Below, in pieces: positions 54,656-64,000 of a DNA stretch of 64,000 nt. Every line of letters starts with the position of its first letter. The stretch's first letter is position 1. The stretch lies in contig JAVSML010024325.1 of NCBI GenBank assembly GCA_038503035.1, positions 1 through 64,000 on the forward strand, read 5' to 3'. Under the pieces are notes generated by a model. It was not told where the DNA came from. It made no database searches and was given only the letters and a program-made list of their open reading frames with translations. Origin of the DNA: Crocodylus rhombifer (Eukaryota; Chordata; Crocodylia; Crocodylidae). A program made the translations under genes and the position numbers.

Positions 54656-56500
54656 CTGCCTGAATAGAAATCCTGCTGCCACTGCCAGGCAGTTGGTTTT
54701 AAATTTTGGGTGGAGCAGGAATCAAAGGGGAAGCAACTGCACCCCACCCCACCCCCCTCATCTACCCCTGAGAGACCCTAATTGCTGTCAGCTATATGAA
54801 CTAATTGTGGCTAGAGAGCCTAGCATAACTCTTTGTTTTTGATACCCCTTAATTCAGATTGATATACAAATATTTAGGGCCATGCCCTATAATGTTATAT
54901 GAAAGTAGTGACTGTTGGCTAGCTAGGCATAGTAGGGTAAAGCAGAAAAAAATTGGATTTACCAAAATAGCTTTTCAAATATAAAAAACATATTTTTGAT
55001 GTAAAAGTAGCAATTATTTCAACTAAATTTCTAATATGCAATTAGAGAGTTGGCAGCTTTAAAGGAATGAATGCAACTCACCATTTCAACTGCCGGGTAT
55101 ATTAGGTTTTTTCCTAATGGAAAAATACTGTGTTTCAGCTTGGCAGGAGGACGTTAGCCTTATTTCTTACAGTTCTTTAAAGTGTCCTCTGTCATATTAT
55201 ACATGTAAAAGAAGAGAGGACCTTTCTTATATAGCATCCAAAGTTAATTCAATATGGCAAGAGTTAGAGTTAGAATACAGTTACAATTGGATCATATTAA
55301 GAGCACTGAAAACTTGATGATAACACATTAAGGGTCATTAACAAGTGGTAAATGCCTAGTATCTTAAAGTTATGCCACTTTGGGTGAGGATTATCTATGA
55401 GCCTGCCACATAGCTTGAGTTCAATTAACTTCTGGGTGTTCGCTTAAGGTACAACCATCAATCTGCAGTCTTCCCAGGAGGCACTGCTCCCAGGTAGGCT
55501 AGCTATCATCCAAGACTTTATGGCCCTGGACTGACATCTGGGAAACAGGTGGGTGGGGGTGGGGTGAATGGAGAGGGAGGAAAAAGGGATAGAGTATGGG
55601 AAAGGGGTGATGGGGGCAGGATTGGAAGGGGGAAAAAGGTGGGTGGGGTGCTACTGGGCTGCTGCCTTCTCTACCCTCCAGATTACTCCCTCTTCACCCC
55701 TCTCTTATGAGGCCCACCACCCCTGGATCACTGCCCTGCCACCCCAAGAGTGGTGGAGGTGCCAGTGGGAGGGTTTCCTCTCCCTACCTGCTCCTGGGGT
55801 CCCTGAAGATCTTACTGCTCCTGTGTACCCAGCTTCAAGCCACGCTAGGCCCTGAAACTGACAGAGAGACAGGAGGAGAGGTCTGGAAGGGAGGAAGTGG
55901 AAAGGAGCTGCCAAGGAGCTGTGGGGCCCAGTGGGGCTGGATCTGGGTGTGTGGGGATGGCATAGGCTGCAGAGAGGGGGACCCCCTACCTTGCTGCTGC
56001 TGCCACTACTGCTCTTGGGCTGATTGAGGTGGTATGTCAGTGATTCTATGGTGGGGGAGCAGTAAACTAAGGGTGGGAGGGTTGCGGGTTGAAGGGGGAT
56101 CTGGGGGCAAGTGGGGGGCATTGGGGAGATTTGGAGGGCAGAGGGAGTGATCTCAGTTGCAAAGAAAGATGGGGGGAGGGGCAGAGGCCCCTCCACAACC
56201 TAAACTGTGGCTAGAGAGCCCATGAGCAGGGCAGGCATGGAGCCAGCTTGCAGCCCTGAGCCATGCTCCTGCTTGCCAGCCCTCCAGCCATAGGTCTGAG
56301 CAGTTCACATTAGAGAGAGTATGAACCTTGAACTTGTGATTGATCACTAGCACTAGTTAACCTTAATACAGGCTAACATTCCTTAGAATTAGCACCTGCT
56401 AACTCCAACATGTAATCTTGCCCTTGGAAGGGTTTCACTTTATCTACTGAGCAGTCGGTCAAGAACACCCCTTTTGAAGACATCCTTTTTCTGTGCTTTT
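54656..56500. other. Unassigned; G-rich block at 55540-56320
   Basis: The left part is AT-rich and empty. From about 55540 to 56320 the DNA is G/A-rich, with GGGGTGGGGTG and GGAGGG tracts and open frames on both strands that reflect composition only. This resembles the GC-rich interiors of the other MITEs, but no ends were identified. Confidence 0.35.
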
Positions 56501-56799
56501 AAATTTCAACCTGGGTGTACTGCTGCAACTTATTGTATAGTGAATGGGAAAAGGGTGAAATCTCAGTCTTAAAGCTACATAGGCTCTTCTGCCTGTTAGA
56601 ACGAAGAACAGCAAGAAGTGAAAGGAGAGCTGAACTAAATGAATGTTCTAAACAGATGCGTATATCTCTGGAAGGCGAAAAAAAGGCAACTGTTCTTGCG
56701 TCAATGTTGATCTTAAATTATGGCAGTAGAATGGTGGTAGGCACAGAAGAACTGTTTGCATGAAAAGGTGTTTAAGCAGATAGCTGAGCTGTTACTAAG

Positions 56800-57121
56800 G
56801 ATGACTAGGAAGCACCAGCACTTAAAAATCCCTTCTCAAATCTCCATTCACCAAGAAATTCCAACTCTTCCTTTTGCATTCATCACCTCCAGATTGTATT
56901 ACATGAGCTCTCTGTCTCTGCACCTGTGTGTGAAAATTGTACAGATTCACAAGCTGGTACCAGATGTCTCTGCACATCTCCTCAGTGGCCTAGTGCTCTG
57001 GCTCCCAGTCAACAGCAGATACCAGTTAAAGGCCTTTGTTTTAAATGTTTTCAGAGAAATTCAGGGATTAAACCAGTTACATCTTAAGAACTGCAATTTG
57101 ATCTATGAACCACTGACTTAA
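56800..57121 (+). mobile_element. L2-like LINE fragment (ORF2 C-terminus)
   Basis: A plus-strand frame ending at 57121 reads FAFITSRLYYMSSLSLHL, then KIVQIHKLVPDVSAHLLSGL, then VLWLPVNSRYQLKAFVLNVF and NLIYEPLT. The spaced pattern follows the C-terminal region shared by L2-type and related non-LTR elements: SRLDY-N, a Q-N-A-A-R-L-like block, LHWLPV, R-x-x-FK and Y-x-P. The match is by pattern and the sequence is much diverged, so this is an old fragment. Confidence 0.5.
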
Positions 57122-57972
57122 CAGCTAGGCTAAAGCATGCTAGATTAAGGGGATTTGGTTATCCATTAGCAGAGTTGCTTAAGTAAATTTGGAGTCTGGC
57201 AGTCTTGAGAAAGTACTGCAAAACCTTCTTCTTTGAAGTGTTTCCCCTATAAGCAGAAGATATTGAGCATAGAAATTTCTCTTTTAGATGCATCTCTTCT
57301 CAAAATAACAGTAATAAAAAGATCCCAAATAAACCAACCAGCAAAATAACTTTGTTCTAAGCAGAGTCAACCTATCTTCCAAAGAGAGACGAGCCAGAGG
57401 CTCCCCAAAGATCATGAACTCTGGTATTGCTAATTGATCTAGCATGGAAGGTGATCCAACTATGGGGATGGGTGGCAGCATAAGGCTTGCAGACAGATGA
57501 CATGCTTATTTCTGTAATAATCACACTTTCTTCCAAAATCGTGCTGCCAAAAATAAGGGCATGGCCATTTTGTGCTCCTACAAGCAAGACTGAGGAAGAC
57601 TGGTGCTAGATAAATGGTGTAATTCTGTGTTCAAACATCCGCCAGAATTTCTCCATAATGTGTGATCTTACAGATGAGACTAAATGCCATGTAGAGCTAT
57701 TGTAGTGTGAGTTTCCTACATGGATGCATTACGTTCCTCAGCAAGTCACAATTTTTAAGACAAGTATCTTTTGAATCTGCTTCTTTAGAAGTTTGAGTGA
57801 GGCAATTACATGGAGATTTTTTTTCAAACTTTTGAGGCAAAATTCAGGGCTGCAGCCAGTATCCAAGCACTGCAATGATGAGCAAATACAGTAGACAACA
57901 CACATGCCAATGCTATTCTTAACTAGTTTATTTCAATGTGCTGTGTATTTTACACATCTACTGCACATTAAG
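57122..57972. other. Unassigned AT-rich sequence
   Basis: No gene or element recognised. Confidence 0.4.
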
Positions 57973-58059
57973 ACATTCAGAAAGCCTAAGCCTGAATTGA
58001 TTTAATCTTTGCAGGTTAGTCTAACCTGGCTAGGCTGAATCAGTTTGTAACTATAAAGA
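57973..58059. mobile_element. GGCTAGGGACAG MITE fragment, cut by ERV-B
   Basis: AGACATTCAGAAAGCCTAAG, TGAATTGATTTAATCTTTGC and AGGTTAGTCTAACCTGG match the left end of the 49363 copy and the inverse of 42520-42600. The fragment stops at the ERV-B 5' LTR, so the retrovirus inserted inside this MITE. The other half should lie beyond the window. Confidence 0.7.
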
Positions 58060-58529
58060 TGTTGGTGTCACTGGGCATAACCCTCGGTAACTCAGAGGGA
58101 TGGAAGACCACGAGTGTCGAGGAAGTCCTTCTGCTCCAGGCTCAGAAGAGCCAAACCCTGCCCTTGCCCAACCTTTGTAACCCTTTCTTTGGCGCCTGCA
58201 ATCTCCTGTCCTTCTGGAAAGCAGGCGAGCTAAAACTGTTATCTGTGGAATGCAAGGGCACCGCTCGGAGAGAGAAAGGAGGAGGGAAAGGGGAGAAAGA
58301 GGGGGCAAAGCTGGTGGAAAATCATTGTCAGTGAAAGTGACCGGGGTATAAAGATCCTGCTGTTGCAGGGTTAGGTGCGCAGGATTTGAGACTATACAGT
58401 CTCCCTGTGCCTTTTACTTGAGCTCAAATAAACTTTGTCTGCTTCTCCCCCAGTGTGTTTATTTGGCGCGACGCACACCGGGCAATGAACCCAATTGTTG
58501 CCTCCCTCGGGCACCTTGTGCCGGCAACA
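58060..58529 (+). repeat. ERV-B 5' LTR
   Basis: The 470-bp LTR begins TGTTGGTGTCACTGG and ends CTTGTGCCGGCAACA. A TATAAAG box lies at about 58347-58353 and AATAAA at about 58427-58432, just before a GT-rich CTGCTTCTCCCCCAGTGTG segment, giving U3, R and U5 in the usual order. The same sequence, inverted and about 5 percent different by eye in the first 150 bases, forms the solo LTR at 61248-61708. The left flank AAGA (58056-58059) is the expected 4-bp duplication; its mate would be outside the window. Confidence 0.92.
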
Positions 58530-58533
58530 GTTT

Positions 58534-58551
58534 TGGCGCCCAATGTGGGGC
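58534..58551 (+). other. ERV-B primer binding site, tRNA-Lys type
   Basis: TGGCGCCCAATGTGGGGC starts four bases after the LTR. It differs at one position (T for C) from the tRNA-Lys-1,2 primer site used by several betaretroviruses and some lentiviruses, as I remember it. Gamma-like elements more often use Pro, Arg, Gly or other tRNAs. Confidence 0.85.
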
Positions 58552-58824
58552 TCGAGGCTAACATTTCTCCTTGCCCAGATCCCTCCTGGGGTCAATGACT
58601 TGCGGCAACAACCGACGCCCAGTGTGCACCGATGGTTTCATCGGGGGCCTCGGCAGAGACGTGGTTTGATCGACCCCGGAGGGCACAACGGTGCAACGTG
58701 CTCTAATAGTGGAGAAGCGATCGTGGGTGACGGTGTGACACCGGTCCCTCGGATAAGGTAGGATAGCTCAGCAGTCTGAGCATTGTCTGTTAAGACCTGG
58801 GGACGCCCAGTGTCTCCCTAGAGT

Positions 58825-60247
58825 ATGGGCAGGGACAGAATACGGTTGGCAGGGCACGGTGTACACGCTTAGAATGCATTCTGACTCATTGGAAACTGTT
58901 TAAGTCAGATCTAATGACTAAAAATAATCTTAAAAGGTTCTGTACAGTGGAATGGCCTCAATATCAACTGGAGGATCAGGAAAAGTGGCCTCTGGAAGGG
59001 TCAATTAACTACAATACAATCCTCCAATTACTCCTGTTTTGTCAGCGGACGGGTAAGTGGAATGAACATTTGTATGCACAATTGTTTATGGCTTTATGGA
59101 ACAAGACAGATATTTTGCAGAAGTGTAATTTGACTCCGATAGGATCAGTAGTTGTTAGTGTTGAGTCTCAGCATTCCCCCCCAACCACTGTAATGCCAGA
59201 GTCGGCGTCCCCTTCGGCTTTAACACCTCCACCATATAAAGATCAGATGCCCCCGGTTCCAGAGATCCCTCCCTCAGTGGGATTTTACCCTTTACTTACT
59301 GAAACTGTAATAGCCCGGCCTGGGGCAGATGGGCATGCAGCCCAGACCATGCAAGTATACACCCATGTACCTTTTAACCCGGTGGACCTGGCAGCTTTTA
59401 AAGCACAGGCTGGAGAATTTTCAACAAGTCCAAGTAAGTTTATCTCTGTCTTTGAGGGATGTTTAGCTAGTCACAAGCCTGATTGGGATGATTGTAATAT
59501 CCTTATGCGAACCTTATTATCTGAAGTAGAGCGGAATCAAGTTATTTCCAAAGCAAGGGAGGAAGCACAGCGGAGGCATAAAAGGGATCCCTTCAATGTT
59601 CCTGGTCCGGCAGACGTGGTTCCCCTAGCAGACCCTAGATGGGACCCTAACAATCCTGTGGATCAGACCCGTCTTACCTCTTACAAAGAACTGCTTATTC
59701 ATGGGCTCAGGCACTCGGCTGGCCGACATAATAATTGGGCAAAGCCGTATGAAATAGTACAGGAGCTGAAGGAAAGTCCCGTTGCATTCCTACAGCGCAT
59801 CCAAGATGCCATTTGGCAAAATACCAATGCAGACCCTGATGATCAGGCGACGGAGGCGATTATAAAGGGTATTTTTACCAGCCGTGCAGCCCCTGATATA
59901 AAGAGGAAGTTACAAAAGAAGGAAGACTTACTGGGTATGTCTGTAGCACAAATCCTGGAAACTGCAAACAGGACGTATACTCTCAGAGAAGGAGAAAAGG
60001 ACAAGAGACAAGTTCGAATGCTAGTAGCAGCAGTACAGGCTGGAGTCAGAGAAAGGCCACAAGAAGGTAGGAGAGGCAGAGGTATAAGGGGTCGTGGGTG
60101 CGGGCACCCTGGCCCACAAGAAAGACACCTGGGACGGAACCAGTGTGCCTTATGCCGGTGAGAGGGACACTGGAAGAATGAATGCCCAGAGAAAGGGAGA
60201 GACTGCACTCCTGTAATGGCAGTGGAAGGACAGGGGTAGGGGTGTAG
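58825..60247 (+). pseudogene. gag: ERV-B gag
   Basis: The main open frame is 58914-60161 (415 codons). Homologous-looking matrix sequence in the same frame extends upstream (LECILTHWKLF at 58869). An ATG-GGC at 58825, which would give Met-Gly for myristoylation, is in another frame, so a frame change near 58830-58868 probably removed the native start. Matrix has TVEWPQYQLEDQEKWPLEGS. A TPPPYKDQMPPVPEIPPS stretch carries a PPPY late motif. Capsid follows with VYTHVPFNPVDLAAFKAQAG and RWDPNNPVDQTRLTSY, then a major-homology-like ESPVAFLQRIQDAI. A basic RGRRGRGIRGRG run precedes one CCHC knuckle, which is interrupted by a TGA (60159-60161). A TAG at 60245-60247, in the protease frame, resembles the read-through stop. 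Confidence 0.9.
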
Positions 60248-60730
60248 GGGAAACAGACCACCCCACCCCCGGAACCCCGAGTAAAAATGCGGGTGGGGAA
60301 TTCAGAAATTGATTTTTTGGTAGACTCTGGGGCAGCATGGACCGCTGTAAATCAACCTCTTCAACTTCCCGTAGCGGACTCTCTCACTGTGGTAAGTGCC
60401 ACAGGAAAAAAGACTCAGTGCCCAGTGTATGCTCCTGCAGAATGTGCTCTGGGAGACTGGGCTCTTTCTCACAAATTGGTCTACCTTCCAGATTGCCCAA
60501 CACCCCTGCTAGGACGAGACCTGCTTTGTCGATTAGGTGCATCACTGCATTTTACCCAGGATGAAATAACCCTCACATTGCCCCCTGAAAATGCATGGAT
60601 AATGACCCTCGCGGTTGAACCCTTGGCTATGAACGCTCCCCTGGAGTGGAACCAGTGGGAAGACCAGGTATACCCATTGGTGTGGGCAAGGGGGGGTCCC
60701 TGGAAAGGCTACACATCAAACCCCCATTAA
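60248..60730 (+). pseudogene. pro: ERV-B protease
   Basis: This aspartic protease is read from just after the TAG at 60245. A short PPPEPRVKMRVG lead is followed by the active site FLVDSGAAWTAV (DSG), then the second-half box TPLLGRDLLCRLGA. It is out of frame with the gag main frame and in frame with the upstream TAG. The frame ends at a TAA (60728-60730) after changing away from the reverse transcriptase frame at or near a run of seven G (60690-60696). In the family it is released from the Gag-Pol polyprotein and cleaves it. Confidence 0.88.
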
Positions 60731-63118
60731 TATCCAACTACTGCCAGGAAAAGGTCCAGTACGAATCAAGCAGTACCCAATCAAAAGGGAAGCCAGAGAG
60801 GGACTGCAAGAGACTATAGACCGTTTCCTAAAGCACGGCATACTGCGAGAGTGTCAGTCAGCCTGGAACACGCCTATCTTGCCTGTACTAAAGCCTGATG
60901 GCACATATCGACTGGTGCAGGACCTAAGGGCGGTTAACGAACGGGTTAAAACTTTTCATCCCCTCGTCCCAAACCCGTATACCTTGCTGGCCTCCATAGG
61001 GGGGCAGTATACTCATTTCTCAGTTCTTGATTTGAAAGACGCTTTCTTTACGATTCCAGTTGACCCCCACTCTCAGGAGATATTCTCTTTTGAATGGGAG
61101 GACAGAAAAAGGGTTAAGAAACAACTTTGTTGGACAGTATTAGCCCAGGGATTTAAGAACTCTCCTACCCTTTTCGGCCAGTCCTTAGCTAAAGACTTGG
61201 AGGAGTGGAATAATGAGCATGAAGTTCTCTTGTTACAATATGTGGATTGTTGCCGGCACAAGGTGCCCGAGGGAGGCAACAATTGGGTTCGTTGCCCGGT
61301 GTGCGTCGCGCCAAATAAACACACTGGGGGAGAAGCAGACAGAGTTTATTTGAGCTCAAGTAAAAGGCACAGGGAGACTGTATGGTCTCAAATCCTGCAC
61401 ACCTAACCCTGCAACAGCGAGATCTTTATACCCCGGTCAGTTTCACTGTCAGTGTTTTTCCCCCACTAGCCCCCCTTTCCCTCCTCCCTTCTCCCTCCGA
61501 GCGGTGTCCTTGCATTCCACAGATAACAGTTTTAGCTCGCCTGCTTTCCAGAAGGACAGGAGATTTGCAGGCACCAGAGAGAAAGGGTTACAAAGGTTGG
61601 GCAAGGGGGGGCTTTGGCTCATCTGAGCCTGGAGCAGAAGGACTTCATCGACACTCGTGGTCTTCCATCCCTCTGAGTTACCCAGGGTTATGCCCAGTGT
61701 CACCAACAGGATGATTTATTAATTGCTGCTGTAGATTTAAACTCTTGCCTTAATGCCACTGTAAGCCTCTTGAACTTTATTGGACTTTGAGGATATCGGG
61801 TGGCTCGAAATAAAGCTCAAATTGCTCTCCCTGAAGTACGATACCTGGGATTTCACATAAGACAGGGGGAGTGCCAGCTTTCAAGCGAGCGAAAGGAGGC
61901 TATATGCCAGGTTCCCACCCCAAGCAACCATAAGCAGCTCAGGGCATTTCTTGGCATGGCAGGTTTTTGCAGAATATGGATCCCTGAATTTGGACTATGG
62001 GCAAAACCACTATATGACTGCGTAAAAGGGGCAGACCATGACCCCTTTTATTGGGCTCCAGAAGCCGACAAGGCATTTAAGATACTAAAAAGGAAACTAA
62101 TGGAAGCTCCCGCCCTGGGTTTACTGGACCTTTCTAAACCTTTCCAATAGTATATGCATGAATGAAAAGGGATGGTTCTGGGAGTGCTTACTCAATTGTT
62201 GGGGGCGTGGAAACGTCCTGTTGCTTATTTCTCCAAACAGCTTGATCCAGTTGCCAAGGGATGGCCAGCATGTTTACGAGCAGTTGCGGCAACTGCCCTA
62301 GTACTTGAGGAAGCTGAAAAGTTAACGCTGGGAGGAGTTGTGCAGGTGTATACCACTCATATGGTCCAGGCTCTGCCAGATGCGAAGGGGGGTCTCTGGC
62401 TCACTCATGCTCAGGTGGCTCGGTACCAAGCTAAGCTGTTGGAGAACCCTGAAGTGACTCTGCAGCCCTGTCCCTCCCTTAACCTGGCTACTCTCTTACC
62501 TGAAACGGAGGAACAAGAGCATGATTGTTTAGACATCATAGATGCACAGTACTCCAGCCGTGCAGACCTACAGGATCAGCTACTTCTGAATGCTGATTGT
62601 GAGTGGTACACTGATGGCAGTAGCATTGTTGTAGAAGGGCAAAGGAGGGCAGGTTATGCTGTTGTGACCCTCTATGATGTTGTTGAGGCCAAGGGTTTGC
62701 CCGCCGGAACATCTGCTCAACTTGCTGAACTGGTGGCCCTGACCCGGGCGCTAGAACTGTCAAAAGGGAAACGGGTCAACATCTATACTGACTCTAGGTA
62801 TGCTTTTGGAGTACTGCATGCCCATGCTGGCCTATGGAAACAAAGGGGACTGCTGACAGCCCAAGGCTTCCCAGTGAAGAATGGACCCCAAATTCTCCGA
62901 CTCCTGGAAGCTGTTCAACTTCCCTCGGCAGTGGCAGTAATGCACTGTAAGGCGCATCAGAAAGAGGATCAAGATGTAGCCAGGGGTAATGCCGAGGTGG
63001 ACAGAGAAGCTAAAAATGCTGCCACCCTGAGGACGCCGAGACCTGCTGACACCCATATGCATGCCCTCATTCTATCAGTGGGGGAGCTCCCGGATCCCCA
63101 GTACTCATACAAATCAGA
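60697..63118 (+). pseudogene. pol: ERV-B pol: reverse transcriptase and RNase H, split by an LTR
   Basis: The reverse transcriptase begins near 60740 (GPVRIKQYPIKREAREGLQ) and has FSVLDLKDAFFTIPV and AQGFKNSPTLFGQSLAKDL. It reaches LLQYVD at 61230-61247, where the coding sequence is cut by an antisense LTR (61248-61708). It resumes in the same frame with the next Asp codon. Downstream are KAQIALPEVRYLGFHI, LRAFLGMAGFCRIWIPEFG and KRPVAYFSKQLDPVAKGWP, then RNase H with WYTDGSSIVVEGQRRAGYA, AQLAELVALTRALELS, IYTDSRYAFGVLHAH and VMHCKAHQ. In-frame stops are a TGA at 61788, a TAG at 62148 and a TGA at 62163. After RNase H the frame leads into a deleted integrase. Confidence 0.95.
61248..61708 (-). 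mobile_element. Antisense solo LTR of the ERV-B family inside reverse transcriptase
   Basis: The 461-bp LTR is inverted relative to the provirus. It is flanked by GGAT on both sides (61244-61247 and 61709-61712), a perfect 4-bp target duplication as made by gammaretroviral integrases. On the minus strand it starts TGTTGGTGACACTGGGC and ends GCCGGCAACA, matching the LTR at 58060-58529. LTR plus duplication total 465 bases, a multiple of three, so the host frame after it is unchanged. Confidence 0.95.
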
Positions 63119-63574
63119 CCCTCAAGCGTCATCTATCAAAGATCTGCCAGGAGGCCTCTCTGCGATGGCCCGATGCTTTGCCCCTTGCTCTGCTTCGCAT
63201 CCGTGCCCTCCCCAAGGGAAGATTAGGGCTTAGCCCCTTTGAGATTATGTTTGGAAGGGCATGGCCTATGAACGGGACGCCAGTTCCAGCAGGGGAGTGG
63301 GAAATAGGATGTAATATTTTGTCGTGGTATATGTGCTCTCTGTCTGGTGTTCTTTTTTTCTCTCCATAGGTACACTAAAGACTTGCAGCCTCTTCTGCTG
63401 GATGCTCAAGTCCATGTGTTACAGCCGGGGGATTTCGTGCTCGTTCATAGCTGGAAGGATGAGCCCCTCCAAGAGAAGTGGAAAGGACCTCACCCTGTCC
63501 TACTAGTTTCCCACACAGCGGCAAAGGTCGATGGACACAAGAACTGGATTCATCACGAGACAGACTTGGCATGA
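63118..63574 (+). pseudogene. pol: ERV-B pol: integrase remnant, core deleted
   Basis: After the sequence ELPDPQYSYKSDP (about 63117), which reads like the region leading to the integrase, the DNA jumps to TLKRHLSKICQEASLRWPDALPLAL in another frame. The zinc site and the D, D, E core are therefore missing, a deletion of several hundred bases. LGLSPFEIMFGRAWPMNG then follows. In a third frame from about 63368 the C-terminal domain reads YTKDLQPLLLDAQVHVL, PGDFVLVHSWKDEPLQEKW and KNWIHHETDLA, ending in TGA at 63572. The tract TGTTCTTTTTTTCTCTCCATAG at 63348-63369 looks like a splice acceptor and may be the env acceptor. Confidence 0.85.
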
Positions 63575-64000
63575 TCTTTCTCCCGGCGTATGGAGTGGGC
63601 CGGTTAGCCAAGCTGTATCGTCAACTTTCTGCGTTTCTTACAAAATTTGCCAATGACACTTTAGCTATTGAAAAGAGCCTTAACTCTGAGATTTATCAAC
63701 TTCGTTTATTATCTCTTCAAAACCGTCAGGCTCTAGATTATGTTTTAGCATCTCAGGGCGGGGTATGCACTCTAATTGGGAACGAATGTTGTACTTATGT
63801 CCCAGAAAATTCCCAAGGTATTAACAAATACATTTCAGCTGAACAGGCTTTTGAGCTGTGGAAAAGTCAGGAACGTGAACCCCCTGTCTTTGATTCTCTC
63901 TGGAGCTGGTTGCCCAACCTCGGAGGCCTAGGAGCAGGCATCCTTCACCTCCTGATCACCAGTGTTGTGTTGTGTTTAATTACTCTCCTCTTATTTGTGT
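63574..64000 (+). pseudogene. env: ERV-B env: transmembrane subunit, open to the window edge, SU missing
   Basis: A frame without a start codon stays open for 142 codons from 63574. It carries YGVGRLAKLYRQLSAFLTKF (heptad region), then LRLLSLQNRQALDYVLA, the position of the immunosuppressive-type segment. Then GVCTLIGNECCTYVPEN follows, a CX6CC motif (residues Cys, six others, Cys-Cys) that marks a covalently linked gamma-type TM. A second helix region follows, then WSWLPNLGGLGAGIL and a hydrophobic membrane anchor, LLITSVVLCLITLLLFV, at the edge. The SU subunit, cleavage site and most of the fusion peptide are absent, because pol is joined almost directly to TM. The cytoplasmic tail, if present, is outside the window. 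Confidence 0.88.

Larger units (their letters stand above)
58060..64000 (+). mobile_element. ERV-B: class I provirus, 3' end outside window
   Basis: In order: 5' LTR, Lys-type primer site, gag, protease, reverse transcriptase split by an antisense LTR, RNase H, a largely deleted integrase, and the TM part of env, which runs off the window. The protein plan is gamma-like. Compared with ERV-A the LTR, primer site and sequence are different, so it is a separate lineage. It has several stops and frame changes plus two internal deletions and cannot replicate. Confidence 0.95.

Noticed and set aside
56515..56763. 82-codon frame upstream of the L2-like fragment
   Set aside because: It could not be aligned by eye to LINE ORF2, so it was not merged into the L2-like call.
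58059..58334. Plus-strand frame within the ERV-B 5' LTR
   Set aside because: It lies wholly in LTR U3 sequence. The same frame in the inverted LTR is broken, and no superantigen- or accessory-like protein is recognisable.
1..64000. CRISPR arrays, bacterial operons, plasmid or phage modules
   Set aside because: No regularly spaced repeats or prokaryotic gene organisation. All evidence points to vertebrate DNA.

Overview
The window reads as non-genic, repeat-dense vertebrate DNA, most probably from a crocodilian, with a turtle as the main alternative. The grounds are abundant CR1 LINEs whose 3' ends carry short ATTCTATG or ATGAAACT reiterations, Penelope-like elements, hAT and other MITEs, tRNA-headed repeats and class I (gamma-like) endogenous retroviruses (ERVs). 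There are no bacterial signals. I found no host protein-coding gene that I could recognise, so nearly every supportable feature is a transposable element, often one inside another.

Layout. 1-10,150: a possible LTR end, an unidentified antisense coding-like relic, CR1 tails, a small hAT element with target duplications, and a Penelope-like relic. 10,150-14,000: a nearly full-length antisense CR1 with ORF1 and a broken ORF2. 14,925-15,370: a second Penelope-like relic with GIY-YIG endonuclease remains. 17,470-19,085: a younger CR1 (intact 300-codon 3' part of ORF2) nested in an older CR1. 19,356-26,376: a complete two-LTR provirus on the minus strand (ERV-A), with gag, pro and pol carrying a few breaks and env nearly deleted. 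30,055-31,990: an antisense CR1 split by a 976-bp solo LTR with a perfect GTATC duplication. 33,040-42,610: a tRNA-headed composite repeat, two foldback elements with long palindromes, a 187-bp hAT element with a perfect 8-bp duplication, a deleted Ty3/Gypsy-like element with two LTRs, a MIR-like fragment and a 745-bp MITE. 42,610-58,000: mainly unassigned AT-rich sequence with another CR1 piece, a second copy of the same MITE, a candidate solo LTR and an L2-like fragment. 58,060 to the window end: a second provirus on the plus strand (ERV-B), with 5' LTR, Lys-type primer binding site, gag, pro, pol and the env TM domain, its 3' end lying beyond the window.

The two proviruses share a gammaretroviral plan: gag separated from pro-pol by a stop codon, a DTG/DSG protease, a YVDD reverse transcriptase, and an integrase. 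They use different LTRs and different primer sites (Arg-like in ERV-A, Lys-like in ERV-B). The most striking single observation is in ERV-B. A solo LTR of its own family has inserted antisense exactly between the two aspartate codons of the YVDD catalytic motif, leaving a GGAT duplication. Both proviruses are multiply broken, and nothing here looks like a functional novel system.
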